From: G963923955 sp963923955
GTDB taxonomy: Bacteria > Pseudomonadota > Gammaproteobacteria > Eutrophobiales > Eutrophobiaceae
Direction of reading: 5' to 3'
DNA length: 64,000 nucleotides
NCBI GenBank assembly: GCA_963923955.1
Contig: OZ000552.1
Location: 2,170,001-2,234,000, forward strand
Positions 8,693 through 16,701 of the stretch are shown piece after piece. Position numbers and translations under genes: made by a program. The notes below the pieces were generated by a model. That model saw nothing but the letters and a program-made list of their open reading frames with translations, searched no databases and was not told where the DNA came from. Every line of letters starts with the position of its first letter. Positions within the stretch are counted from its first letter, which is position 1.

Positions 8693-9568
8693 CTAGACAA
8701 ACAACTTCATGGTTGCAATACAGCTTTCATAATAGCTGCGGCCAAACAAGTTCAGATGATTCAATTCATGGTACAGGCGATACAGGCTGATGCGTTCATC
8801 AAAACCATCCTGAAAAGGCCAGAGATCTTGATAGGCGGCTTCACAGCGAGGCCCAAAACCCCCGAATAAACGCATCATACCGAACTCGGCCTCGCGTTGC
8901 CCATAATAGCTGGCCGGGTCATAGATCACCGGTTCACCGTGTTCATCCGCCGCCGCATTGCCCGCCCATAAATCCCCATGCAGCAGCACCGGCGGCTCAT
9001 CAACGCCGCCTAAGATCTCTCCCAGTCTTGCCAATAGGCGATCACCCAGTTGCAGCAGTGGATCATCCGCGCCGGTTTTTTCCGCAAACAGTTGCAGTTG
9101 CCAACCCAGGCGTTGATCGCGCCAGAAATCTATCCAGCTATCCGACCAGTGGTTCGGTTGCTGCGTTGTGCCCAGATAATTATCGCGCGCAAAGCCGAAG
9201 CGTGAAGCCTGTGTCCTTTGATGCAGCTGTGCTAATTGCCGGCCGCATTGTTCATGCCAGCCGGCGCCCTTGCTGCCCGCCGCGTAGGCCTCCAGCACGA
9301 TAAACTCATCGCCACAGGCCACCGGCCTGGGCACACGGACAGCGCCGGTCTCAGTAAGTAACGCCAGCGCCTCAAACTCGCAGGCAAAGATGCCCGGATA
9401 AGATTTCGCATCGGAATGCGTCTTGATAAAAAAACGTCTGCCGTCTTTTAATGTGACGATACGGCTATCGTTGATGCAGCCGCCGGGGGTGGAATGTGAG
9501 CCGACAAAACGGGCCGGCTTGCCGGTGGCCTCGGTAATGGCGGTCTCTATGCGCGCTTGCAGACTCAT
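8693..9568 (-). CDS. Fructosamine/ketosamine-3-kinase family protein
   Basis: A 291-residue kinase-fold protein with the catalytic loop HGDLWAGNAA and the YDPASYYGQREAEFGM metal-binding region typical of FN3K homologues. Bacterial members phosphorylate protein-bound ribulosamines/erythrulosamines so that the sugar detaches, which repairs glycation. It overlaps the upstream phosphatase gene by 4 bp (ATGA), so the two are translationally coupled. FN3K plus low-molecular-weight phosphatase is a recurrent bacterial pairing. The natural substrate is inferred from the family. Confidence 0.9.
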   Translation of the reverse strand: MSLQARIETAITEATGKPARFVGSHSTPGGCINDSRIVTLKDGRRFFIKTHSDAKSYPGIFACEFEALALLTETGAVRVPRPVACGDEFIVLEAYAAGSKGAGWHEQCGRQLAQLHQRTQASRFGFARDNYLGTTQQPNHWSDSWIDFWRDQRLGWQLQLFAEKTGADDPLLQLGDRLLARLGEILGGVDEPPVLLHGDLWAGNAAADEHGEPVIYDPASYYGQREAEFGMMRLFGGFGPRCEAAYQDLWPFQDGFDERISLYRLYHELNHLNLFGRSYYESCIATMKLFV

Positions 9569-10086
9569 GCAAAACGGGCGTGATGAATCTCCAGACAGTG
9601 TGCCAGCAGTTTAGGGCACGCCGACTCGATCATATCCAGCACTGCTTCAAAACCCGCCGGGCCGCCGTAGTACGGATCCGGCACCGGCGCGGCATCGTCA
9701 TTGCCGGTGGCGCCATCGATGAAACTGCCCAGCAGGCGAATGTGATCTTGAGGGCCGCCGGCCAGGCGCTCCAGCTCGGACAGATTGTCATGATCCATCG
9801 GCACTATGAGATCAAACTTTTTCAGATCGGCATGACGAACCTGGCGCGCAACGGAATCCAGCGCATAGCCGCGCTTGGAAGCCGCGATACGCATCCGCGC
9901 ATCAGCCGGCGCGCCGCTGTGATAGCCAATCGTCCCGGCGGAGTCAATGTGTATCTTGTCTTCATGTCCGGCTTGGGCGACATAGTGCCTGAACACGCCT
10001 TCGCCCGTTGGCGAGCGGCAGATATTGCCCATACAGACGAACAGGACAGCTATTTTTGCACCTGCGGCAGACATAAGGATTTTCAA
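9565..10086 (-). CDS. Low-molecular-weight protein-tyrosine-phosphatase family protein
   Basis: The CX5R phosphatase loop is seen at VCMGNICRSP (Cys18-Arg24) and the general-acid Asp in VPDPYYGG near the C-terminus. The length is 173 with the given ATG; an internal Met5 would be a slightly shorter alternative. It is the first gene of a two-gene operon with the FN3K homologue. Given that partner, a role in dephosphorylating sugar-phosphate adducts is as plausible as protein-tyrosine dephosphorylation; the sequence cannot decide. Confidence 0.9.
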   Translation of the reverse strand: MKILMSAAGAKIAVLFVCMGNICRSPTGEGVFRHYVAQAGHEDKIHIDSAGTIGYHSGAPADARMRIAASKRGYALDSVARQVRHADLKKFDLIVPMDHDNLSELERLAGGPQDHIRLLGSFIDGATGNDDAAPVPDPYYGGPAGFEAVLDMIESACPKLLAHCLEIHHARFA

Positions 10087-10228
10087 AAGGCTTCAATAAA
10101 ATCTATGGTTATAAGGGAAGGTTCAGGCAGCCGACTTGAGCTATGCGGCCTATGATATAATGCAGCCTTTATCGGGGCAAGGTTTCTGCGGCTTTATTAA
10201 CGGGCGCGTCCCAAGATGACGATAAAAG

Positions 10229-10711
10229 CTAAACCCTCTCCAGCACCACAAGGCTAAAGGCGAACTCATTCTTCTCATCTGAACCAAACTCCCGCCGTTC
10301 AACTTCCCGCCACCGGCTTCGATCAAAGTCCGGGAAAAAGGCATCCCCGGCCAGCCGCGTATGCACCTCGGTCAGATAAATACGCGCGGCCTTATCAAGA
10401 GTCTGCCGATACAAGGCCGCCCCGCCAATGATCAGCGCTTCATCCACCTCGCTGCAATGGGCATACATGTCTTCCAGGGCATTAAACACCGTAGCGCCAT
10501 CAGCCTGATAATTTTTATTGCGGGTCATGATTATGTTCTCCCGCCCCGGCAGCGGCCTGCCGATGGATTCATAGGTCTTTCTGCCCATGACCACGGGCTT
10601 GCCCAGCGTAATTCTCTTGAAGTTTTTAAGATCGGAAGACAAGCGCCAGGGCAAGCGATTGTGAATGCCGATGAGTCCCTGCTCGTCCATGGCAACAATG
10701 AGTGACAGCAA
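10229..10711 (-). CDS. folA: Dihydrofolate reductase
   Basis: A 160-residue DHFR. It reduces dihydrofolate to tetrahydrofolate with NADPH. The family motifs are in order: LIVAMDEQGLIG, LPWRLSSDLKNFKRITLG (active site), VVMGRKTYESIGRPLPGR and the late VEVHTRL-type strand (YLTEVHTRLAGDAFFPDF). It follows thyA by 12 bp on the same strand, the common thyA-folA operon that joins dTMP synthesis to folate recycling. Confidence 0.96.
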   Translation of the reverse strand: MLSLIVAMDEQGLIGIHNRLPWRLSSDLKNFKRITLGKPVVMGRKTYESIGRPLPGRENIIMTRNKNYQADGATVFNALEDMYAHCSEVDEALIIGGAALYRQTLDKAARIYLTEVHTRLAGDAFFPDFDRSRWREVERREFGSDEKNEFAFSLVVLERV

Positions 10712-10723
10712 GGGAGCGGCCTT

Positions 10724-11518
10724 CTAAACGGCGATGGGCGCGGGGATGGCGGCGGCCGGCTGATAATTCACCAGCTCAAAGTCGGCATAGGAAAAATCAA
10801 GGATCGATTTTATATTGGGATTGATCTTCATTTCAGGCAAGGCATGCGGCTGGCGGCTTAATTGCAATTCCGCCTGCTCCAGGTGATTCAGATACAGGTG
10901 CGCATCGCCTAAGGTGTGCACCAGCTCCCCCGGTTTTAAGTCTGTCACCTGTGCGATCATCATCGTCAACAGGGCATAAGAAGCAATGTTAAAAGGTACG
11001 CCTAAGAACACATCGGCGCTGCGCTGGTATAGCTGGCAGGACAGACGGCCGCGGTTGACATAAAACTGGAACAGGGCATGACAGGGCGCCAAGGCCATCT
11101 TGTCTATCTCCCCGACATTCCAGGCGCTGACAATCAGGCGGCGGGAGTCCGGCCGGGTCTTGAGCTGCTCTATGAGTTGCGAGAGCTGATCGATGGTTCG
11201 GTTATCGTGCGCCTTCCATGCGCGCCACTGGGCGCCATAGACCGGGCCCAGCTCACCATGCTCATCGGCCCATTCATCCCAGATGCTGACGCCGTTTTCC
11301 TGTAGATATTTGACATTGGTATCGCCTTGGAGAAACCACAGTAGCTCATGGATGATCGACTTAACATGCAGTCTCTTGGTTGTCACTGCCGGGAAACCTG
11401 CCGCCAGATCAAAGCGCATCTGATAGCCGAAGATGCTGAGTGTCCCAGTGCCGGTGCGGTCTGCCTTTTTAATGCCATGCTTGCGGACATGGCGCATGAG
11501 ATCGAGATATTGTTGCAT
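10724..11518 (-). CDS. thyA: Thymidylate synthase
   Basis: Converts dUMP to dTMP with methylene-tetrahydrofolate. The start was placed at the internal Met (MQQYLDLMRHV), which gives 264 residues, exactly the usual ThyA length. The longer open frame to 11581 runs into the hairpin repeat element and is unlikely to be translated. The catalytic Cys lies in LAPCHALFQFYV, and the dUMP-binding RSADVFLGVPFNIASYALL motif is present. Upstream lies a 160-bp structured repeat and then lgt on the same strand; downstream is folA. Confidence 0.96.
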   Translation of the reverse strand: MQQYLDLMRHVRKHGIKKADRTGTGTLSIFGYQMRFDLAAGFPAVTTKRLHVKSIIHELLWFLQGDTNVKYLQENGVSIWDEWADEHGELGPVYGAQWRAWKAHDNRTIDQLSQLIEQLKTRPDSRRLIVSAWNVGEIDKMALAPCHALFQFYVNRGRLSCQLYQRSADVFLGVPFNIASYALLTMMIAQVTDLKPGELVHTLGDAHLYLNHLEQAELQLSRQPHALPEMKINPNIKSILDFSYADFELVNYQPAAAIPAPIAV

Positions 11519-11540
11519 GGACAAGCCCTGTATAGTTTTT

Positions 11541-11703
11541 AAGGAAACTCTTAATTTATTTAAGAGTTTCCTGTGGTACATAGATGTACAACCATTTTCA
11601 ATTACTGCCTAAGTAATTGAAAATGTCAGACAAACAAAAATCACACTTTTTGTTTGTCGTGCTCTTACTAATTCACGGATGAATTATTCAGAGCTTTTTT
11701 AAG
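11541..11703 (+). repeat. Multi-hairpin intergenic element, copy A
   Basis: The 185 bp between thyA and lgt fold, in order, as: H1 11542-11572 (13-bp perfect stem, 5-nt loop), H2 11573-11592 (short, one mismatch), H3 11593-11625 (14-bp perfect stem, 5-nt loop), H4 11629-11658 (12-bp perfect stem), H5 11669-11686 (stem around loop ACGGAT). The ends are imperfect inverted repeats (AAGGAAACTCT / AGAGCTTTTTT). Copy B near 31.7 kb has the same five hairpins in the same order with different stem sequences. It may be a MITE-like palindromic element or a structured RNA; it also lies in the presumed lgt-thyA transcript. Confidence 0.8.
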
Positions 11704-12483
11704 CTACCTTCGATAAGCCAGTGCCAATAATACACCACCAATCAGGATCATGGGTAAGGACAACAGCTGCCCCATCGTCAACCAGTCTCCCGCCAGATAG
11801 CCGATGTGCTGATCGGGCGCACGGATCAACTCCACCGCTGATCGAAACAGGCCATAGACCGATAAAAACAGACCGGATACCGCCATCGTCGGCCTTGCCT
11901 GCCGGGAATAGAACCAGAGGATAACAAACAGCACGATGCCTTCCAGACCCGCTTCATAAAGCTGGGAGGGATGGCGCGGGAGCGCACCGGCACCGGGAAA
12001 AATCATCGCCCAGGGCAGGTTCGACGGCGTACCCCACAGCTCTGCATTGATAAAATTGGCGATGCGCCCGAAGAACAGCCCCACCGGCACCACAGGCACC
12101 AAAAAATCCGTTGTCTCAAAGAAGCCCTTGTCGATGCTGAGGCTATAAATCCACAGGGCCAGCGCCACACCGAGCAGGCCGCCGTGAAAAGACATGCCAC
12201 CTTCCCAGATTCGGATAATCGCCAACGGCCGGGCCAGATAATAAGGCAGGTTATAAAACAGCACCGAGCCCAGCCGGCCGCCCACGATCATCCCGATGGT
12301 ACCGTAGAAGATCAGATCGCTGACCCGTGCCGCCGTCCAGCCAGAGCGAGCGCCGCGCACCGCCCGATAATGCAACAGGGCCCAGGCGATGACAATGCCT
12401 GCTACATAGCTGATGCCATACCAACGGATCTGGAGCATACCTAAGTCAAGCGCAACGGGGTCAATATCGGGGTAATTCAGCAT
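11704..12483 (-). CDS. lgt: Prolipoprotein diacylglyceryl transferase
   Basis: Lgt transfers diacylglycerol from phosphatidylglycerol to the lipobox Cys of prolipoproteins in the inner membrane. A 259-residue protein with about seven TM segments and the signatures GGMSFHGGLLG, FGRIANFINAELWG and PRHPSQLYEA. ATG start. lgt-thyA-folA is a frequent proteobacterial order. Here lgt and thyA are separated by the hairpin element. Confidence 0.97.
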   Translation of the reverse strand: MLNYPDIDPVALDLGMLQIRWYGISYVAGIVIAWALLHYRAVRGARSGWTAARVSDLIFYGTIGMIVGGRLGSVLFYNLPYYLARPLAIIRIWEGGMSFHGGLLGVALALWIYSLSIDKGFFETTDFLVPVVPVGLFFGRIANFINAELWGTPSNLPWAMIFPGAGALPRHPSQLYEAGLEGIVLFVILWFYSRQARPTMAVSGLFLSVYGLFRSAVELIRAPDQHIGYLAGDWLTMGQLLSLPMILIGGVLLALAYRR

Positions 12484-12836
12484 ACGCCTAGTCTATCATG
12501 TCCGCCGGCCTAGATGCCGCCTGTCGTGCCGCCCGCAACGAAGTGCTCGATCAAGCGGCGTTGCTGAGGCGGTAAGACGACTGCTGCGCGAAGGGAGGAA
12601 TGCATCAGGCTGCCGACCTCTACTCCGTCATGCGCGTTTAAAAAACGTCATTCCTGCGGAAGCTGGAATCCACCGGCTCTTAGCCGAGCCTCCCTCTGGC
12701 TTTGATCAGGGGGTACTTAATGGATTCCTGGTCAAGCCAGGAATGACGAAGTAAGGCGACGTTGCTGTCTATGACTCGTCACTCCTGCGCAAGAACGTCC
12801 CCACTGCCTACGAGCAGGGGCAGGAATCTACCGGTT
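12484..12836. repeat. Intergenic region with dispersed palindromic repeats
   Basis: No gene is seen in these 353 bp. They contain several imperfect copies of a short dispersed repeat: CATTCCTGCGGAAGCTGGAA near 12651, GGATTCCTGGTCAAGCCAGG near 12722 (a perfect small hairpin followed by AATGACG), and a degenerate copy at 12780-12832. Related copies occur at 60.95-61.2 kb. They resemble REP-like elements of proteobacteria built on ATTCC...GGAAT palindromes. Confidence 0.65.
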
Positions 12837-13211
12837 TCATCGGCTTGATCGGCAACTAAAGACCATGCTAGGTTTGGCTTCGGATTTATCGCCAAAGTCG
12901 AGATAGATGCCGCTACCATCAGGCTCAATGATAAAGGAAAATCTATATCCTCCATCCGGCCCGAGATCCCAACTCCAACGCCTGTCAAAGCCATCCACAA
13001 AAAATACCGTGTCATGCACCACGCCTGAGACATAAATTCTGCCGCTGATTCTATCTTCCATCACCTGGGCCTTGACCAGTACATTAGGCCCGTAGGTTTT
13101 TGTGCATAGCCAATTCTCCGCAACCCCCTCCAGGTTCTCTGAGACTCTCGTCGAATCAGTGGTGCAAGATGCGACAAGCCCCAGTGCTATTATCATCATT
13201 ATTATTTTCAC
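12837..13211 (-). CDS. Small predicted lipoprotein, unknown function
   Basis: The start is set at a GTG preceded 7 nt upstream by GGAGGT, giving 124 residues that begin MKIIMMIIALGLVASC: a lipoprotein signal with Cys16 as the acylation site. The mature part is Gly/Asp-rich with predicted beta character (WSWDLGPDGGYRFSFIIEPDGS) and two further cysteines (WLCTKTYG and FSCRSSR). I recognise no family. The longer frame to 13274 adds residues that would disrupt the signal sequence. The gene is solitary, between repeat-rich spacers. Confidence 0.6.
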   Translation of the reverse strand: MKIIMMIIALGLVASCTTDSTRVSENLEGVAENWLCTKTYGPNVLVKAQVMEDRISGRIYVSGVVHDTVFFVDGFDRRWSWDLGPDGGYRFSFIIEPDGSGIYLDFGDKSEAKPSMVFSCRSSR

Positions 13212-13536
13212 CGTTCTACCTCCAATCATCAGGATAACTGAAAACCGGTTTACGAGCGCTATCGGTCGGCGCAATGCTTCACGCTTTCAACAAGCGCTTG
13301 CTTCGATCCGTTTTATAGGGACGGGTATTATCTCAACTAACGCTGGCGGGGTCGAGAGCAAAGGCGGTAACGTTCATGAGTTTGACGCTAGGCTGCTTGG
13401 GCGGTCAGGTCAATGGCTTGGAAGGCGGGATAAGAAGTGATAAGCGAAACAGCAAAATGAGCGAATGGACGCTGCTCATGTTGGCTGCTGTTGTGTCTTA
13501 AGGAAGCGCTGACTTAATCAGCGCTTTCTTACTATG
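13212..13536. other. Intergenic region, no gene supported
   Basis: These 325 bp hold the 5' end signals of the lipoprotein gene and, at the far end, the 13500-13530 hairpin. The open frames seen here on the plus strand run antisense into the lipoprotein gene and have no recognisable features. Confidence 0.5.
13500..13530. terminator. 13-bp hairpin, minimal relative of the multi-hairpin element
   Basis: AAGGAAGCGCTGA, loop CTTAA, then TCAGCGCTTTCTT: a 13-bp stem with a 5-nt loop and one G-T pair. Its size and flanks match hairpin H1 of copies A and B. It lies 7 bp beyond the pssA stop on the minus strand and could serve as its terminator, although there is no strong T-run. Confidence 0.55.
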
Positions 13537-14280
13537 TCACTTAAGCTCACCTTCTTGGAATTTGCGGCTGGCGCGGTGGCGGCGCAGGCCGAGTAAGGTC
13601 ATGACCGGTCCTGACAGGGCGTATAGGACAGCGAACAGGAATAACATGAGCGATGGCCGGATGGCGATCAAGGCGAACACCAGGACGATGAACAGGACGC
13701 GCACGAAGGGGACGCGGCCCTTTAGGTCGATCTGTTTGAAGCTGTGATAGCGAATGTTGCTGACCATCAGTATGCCGGTGATGACTGTGAGCGGCAGGGT
13801 GATCAGCAACACCTCAATGCCGGCCAAACCTTGCGCATCGCCCAGCCACACCAGCGCGGCAATCAAGGCGGCGGCGGCGGGACTCGGCAGGCCTTGGAAA
13901 AAATGCTTGTCCGCACTGGCGGCCTGGGTGTTAAAACGTGCCAACCTGAGCGCCGTTGCGGCGGCGTAGATAAAGGAGGCGGTCCAGCCGAGTTTGCCGG
14001 CTTCAAATAAAGACCACTGGTACATGACCAGGGCCGGGGCCAGTCCGAATGAAATGAGATCGGACAGGCTGTCATACTGCACCCCGAAGTCACTCTGGGT
14101 ATGGGTTAGTCTTGCAATCCTGCCGTCCATGCCGTCCAGGATCATAGCGACAAAGATCGCTATCGCGGCCAGTTCAAAGCGCTGGTTAATGGCAGCGATA
14201 ATGGCGTAGTAACCGGCAAACAGGGCGGCGGTGGTGAACAGGTTGGGCAGGAGATAGATGCCGCGGCGATGCTTGCTCAT
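13537..14280 (-). CDS. pssA: CDP-diacylglycerol--serine O-phosphatidyltransferase
   Basis: Makes phosphatidylserine from CDP-DAG and serine in the inner membrane. The CDP-alcohol phosphotransferase motif is complete (DGRIARLTHTQSDFGVQYDS, then LSD). A 247-residue polytopic protein of the integral-membrane class II PssA type. It lies 4 bp after a Psd-like gene in the same operon. The chain ilvB-ilvH-ilvC-psd-pssA is known from beta- and gammaproteobacteria. Confidence 0.95.
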   Translation of the reverse strand: MSKHRRGIYLLPNLFTTAALFAGYYAIIAAINQRFELAAIAIFVAMILDGMDGRIARLTHTQSDFGVQYDSLSDLISFGLAPALVMYQWSLFEAGKLGWTASFIYAAATALRLARFNTQAASADKHFFQGLPSPAAAALIAALVWLGDAQGLAGIEVLLITLPLTVITGILMVSNIRYHSFKQIDLKGRVPFVRVLFIVLVFALIAIRPSLMLFLFAVLYALSGPVMTLLGLRRHRASRKFQEGELK

Positions 14281-14284
14281 CAGG

Positions 14285-14935
14285 CTATTGCCCCGGCAGG
14301 CTTGTACCCTGCTCGTGGATAAAGCGAGCGAGGATGGCGGAACCTGCGGTCAGCCGCTCATCCGGCCTTGCTTCAAGCCGCGAACAGCGCGGGATCCAGA
14401 CATCGATCACGCCGGCGAAGTAAAAGTAGCCGCATAATTGTCCCTGCCCGATACGCTCGCCGGTGCGCAGTCGGGTCTTGACGATGGGCGCCCATTTTCC
14501 CATCGCCAGCGACAGCACAACATCATCGCCCTCGTCCGTCTGGATCCAGTAGCTATAGCGTCGTTGATAATCCGAGCCGTCAATCTTCGCCGACCATTCC
14601 TTGCGCACCTTGCCTTCTATCGGGCTACGCACGGCGTGTACATCCCAGAGCGACATGTGCAGGCGAAAACGCAGCGCCGCGCGTGACAAGTGCGGATCTT
14701 CCAGGGTCTTGATCGCGGACAGCTTCCCACACACCGGGCTGACCACCGCCAGCGGGGCGGGCGGGATGGCATAAGAGGGATTGCGCAAGATAAAGGCGGA
14801 TATGGCGATCAGGGCCAGACACAGAAGGGCAGCGGTGATGCCGAGATAGATCTTGGCAAGCAGCAGCAACAGCAGCAGCGCGCTCAAGACCGGCCAGCCC
14901 TCGCGGGCGATCAGGTGCTGGTCATTGCCCGGCAT
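14285..14935 (-). CDS. Phosphatidylserine decarboxylase-like protein lacking the self-cleavage serine
   Basis: A 216-residue protein with two N-terminal TM segments (about 15-50) and the fold signatures of the short Psd family: RNPSYAIPPAP, VVSPVCGKL (65-72), LHMSLWDVHAVRSPIEGKV (92-110) and the late YFYFAGVIDVWIP (170-182). In active homologues the last motif reads FGSRVDVYLP, and the Gly-Ser bond is cut to make the pyruvoyl cofactor. Here that position reads F-A-G-V, with no serine. The Asp of SPxDG is Cys69. His100 (DVHxxR) remains. So the gene sits where psd belongs but two of three catalytic-triad residues are missing. Confidence 0.75.
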   Translation of the reverse strand: MPGNDQHLIAREGWPVLSALLLLLLLAKIYLGITAALLCLALIAISAFILRNPSYAIPPAPLAVVSPVCGKLSAIKTLEDPHLSRAALRFRLHMSLWDVHAVRSPIEGKVRKEWSAKIDGSDYQRRYSYWIQTDEGDDVVLSLAMGKWAPIVKTRLRTGERIGQGQLCGYFYFAGVIDVWIPRCSRLEARPDERLTAGSAILARFIHEQGTSLPGQ

Positions 14936-14973
14936 GACGAAAGACTCTTTATGCCCCCGCGTATTCCGCCGGC

Positions 14974-15990
14974 CTAATTCTTGTCCTGATCAACCAATTT
15001 GTTTTGTTTGATCCAGGGCATCATGGCGCGCAGGCGGGCGCCGACCTGCTCTATGGGATGTTCGGCGCAAAGCCGCCGCTCTGCCTTCATCACCGCCGCG
15101 CCGCTTTGGTTTTCCAGGATGAATTCGCGGGCGAATTTTCCGTTTTGCACCTCGCACAATATGCGTTTCATCTCGGCGCGTGTCTGCTCGTTGATGATGC
15201 GCGGGCCGCGTGAATAATCCCCGTATTCGGCGGTATTGGAAATGGAATAACGCATGTTCGCCAGCCCGCCTTCGTAGATCAGATCGACGATCAACTTGGT
15301 CTCGTGCAGGCATTCGAAGTAGGCCATCTCTGGCGCATAACCGGCCTCCACCAGCGTATCAAAACCGGCCTGGATCAAGGCGCTGATGCCGCCGCATAAC
15401 ACCGCCTGCTCGCCGAAGAGATCGGTCTCTGTTTCTTCCTTGAAATTGGTTTCAATCACGCCGGCCCGACCGCCGCCATTGGCCGCGGCATAGGAAAGTG
15501 CAAGGTCCCGCGCCTGGCCGGAGGCATCCTGGTACACGGCGATTAACGACGGCACACCGCCGCCTTCCAGATAGGTAGAGCGCACCAGATGGCCGGGGCC
15601 CTTGGGGGCGATCATGATCACATCCAGATCGCTGCGCGGTTCGATCTGCTGGAAATGAATATTAAAACCATGCGCAAAGGCCAGGGCGGCGCCCGGTTTT
15701 ATATTTTCCTGCACCTGTGTGCGGTACAGGGCGGCCTGATGTTCATCGGGGGCCAAGATCATGACCAAATCCGCCCAGGCCACTGCATCGGCGATGGTCT
15801 TGACCTTGAGACCGGCGGCCTCTGCCTTGGCAACGGAAGCCGAGTCAGCCCGCAGCCCCACACAGATCTCCACGCCTGAGTCTTTCAGGTTATTCGCATG
15901 GGCATGGCCTTGTGAGCCATAGCCGATGATCGCAACCTTCCGGCCCTGTATCAGGGACAGATCGGCGTCTTTGTCATAGTAGATATTCAT
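14974..15990 (-). CDS. ilvC: Ketol-acid reductoisomerase (NADP+)
   Basis: Class I KARI of 338 residues, second step of valine/isoleucine synthesis. The Rossmann motif GYGSQGHAHANNL is near the N-terminus; metal and substrate residues appear in ETDLFGEQAVLCGG and YFECLHETKLIVDLIYEGG. The start was set at MNIYYDKDADLS, the canonical N-terminus; the frame extends 8 codons upstream but that extension is atypical. It follows ilvH with a ~217-bp gap and precedes the Psd-like gene. Confidence 0.96.
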   Translation of the reverse strand: MNIYYDKDADLSLIQGRKVAIIGYGSQGHAHANNLKDSGVEICVGLRADSASVAKAEAAGLKVKTIADAVAWADLVMILAPDEHQAALYRTQVQENIKPGAALAFAHGFNIHFQQIEPRSDLDVIMIAPKGPGHLVRSTYLEGGGVPSLIAVYQDASGQARDLALSYAAANGGGRAGVIETNFKEETETDLFGEQAVLCGGISALIQAGFDTLVEAGYAPEMAYFECLHETKLIVDLIYEGGLANMRYSISNTAEYGDYSRGPRIINEQTRAEMKRILCEVQNGKFAREFILENQSGAAVMKAERRLCAEHPIEQVGARLRAMMPWIKQNKLVDQDKN

Positions 15991-16207
15991 TGCTCTTTTC
16001 TCTCTTACGGGCATATTCTAAAAATGCACTTCTTTCGCGATAGCCCCCGTTCGGGCCGAGGGCAGGCGTTGTTGGCGGCGTACTCGCATCCTTAATCTTA
16101 GCTTATACACTCCGGTGCTGTGTGCGCCGCCGCCTCGCTCTCACAAAAAAATTACTATTTTTAGCGTCGCCCTTATTTAAATTTAACCGGCCATCAGTTG
16201 CCGGCAT

Positions 16208-16699
16208 TCAAATACGTATCGCCTTATCCCCGCGCGCAATGCCTGAGACGCCGCTGCGCACGAGCTCCAGTATCGCGCCCGCATCCACTGCCTTGATAAA
16301 GGCATCCAGCTTATCGCCGGCACCGGTGATCTCTATCGTATAGGCCGTCTCTGTTACATCAATAATGCGCCCGCGAAAGATATCGACCAGGCGCTTTATC
16401 TCTTCTCGTGCCTCATCTTGGGCCGCCAGCTTGATCAACATCAGTTCACGCTCAATGTGCTCGCCCTCATTCAGATCGGCAACCTTGATCACATCCAGCA
16501 ATTTATTCAACTGTTTGGTGATCTGTTCAATGATCTCATCAGAGCCGGTGGTTACGATCGTCATCCGTGAGACCGATGCATCTTCCGTCGGCGCAACGGT
16601 TAAGGATTCTATATTAAAGGCGCGCGCAGAGAACAGACCGGCCACCCTGGATAGAGCGCCTGCTTCGTTTTCCATCAGCAAGGAGATGATATGCCGCAC
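16208..16699 (-). CDS. ilvH: Acetolactate synthase small (regulatory) subunit
   Basis: A 163-residue ACT-domain protein (HIISLLMENEAGALSRVAGL at the N-terminus) that binds valine and activates the large subunit. A C-terminal ACT-like half contains TETAYTIEITGAGDKLDAFI. It follows ilvB by 2 bp, so the two are translationally coupled, as usual. Confidence 0.96.
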   Translation of the reverse strand: MRHIISLLMENEAGALSRVAGLFSARAFNIESLTVAPTEDASVSRMTIVTTGSDEIIEQITKQLNKLLDVIKVADLNEGEHIERELMLIKLAAQDEAREEIKRLVDIFRGRIIDVTETAYTIEITGAGDKLDAFIKAVDAGAILELVRSGVSGIARGDKAIRI

Positions 16700-16701
16700 G
16701 C

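Noticed and set aside
11519..11581. Upstream extension of thyA to 11581
   Set aside because: The added 21 residues are encoded by hairpin H1 of the repeat element. The internal ATG gives the exact family length.
13102..13440. 112-codon plus-strand frame beside the lipoprotein gene
   Set aside because: It is antisense to the lipoprotein, has low-complexity Ile runs and no ribosome-binding site or family resemblance.
16015..16207. Possible small gene or attenuator between ilvH and ilvC
   Set aside because: I saw no leader peptide or clear terminator/antiterminator pair by eye.
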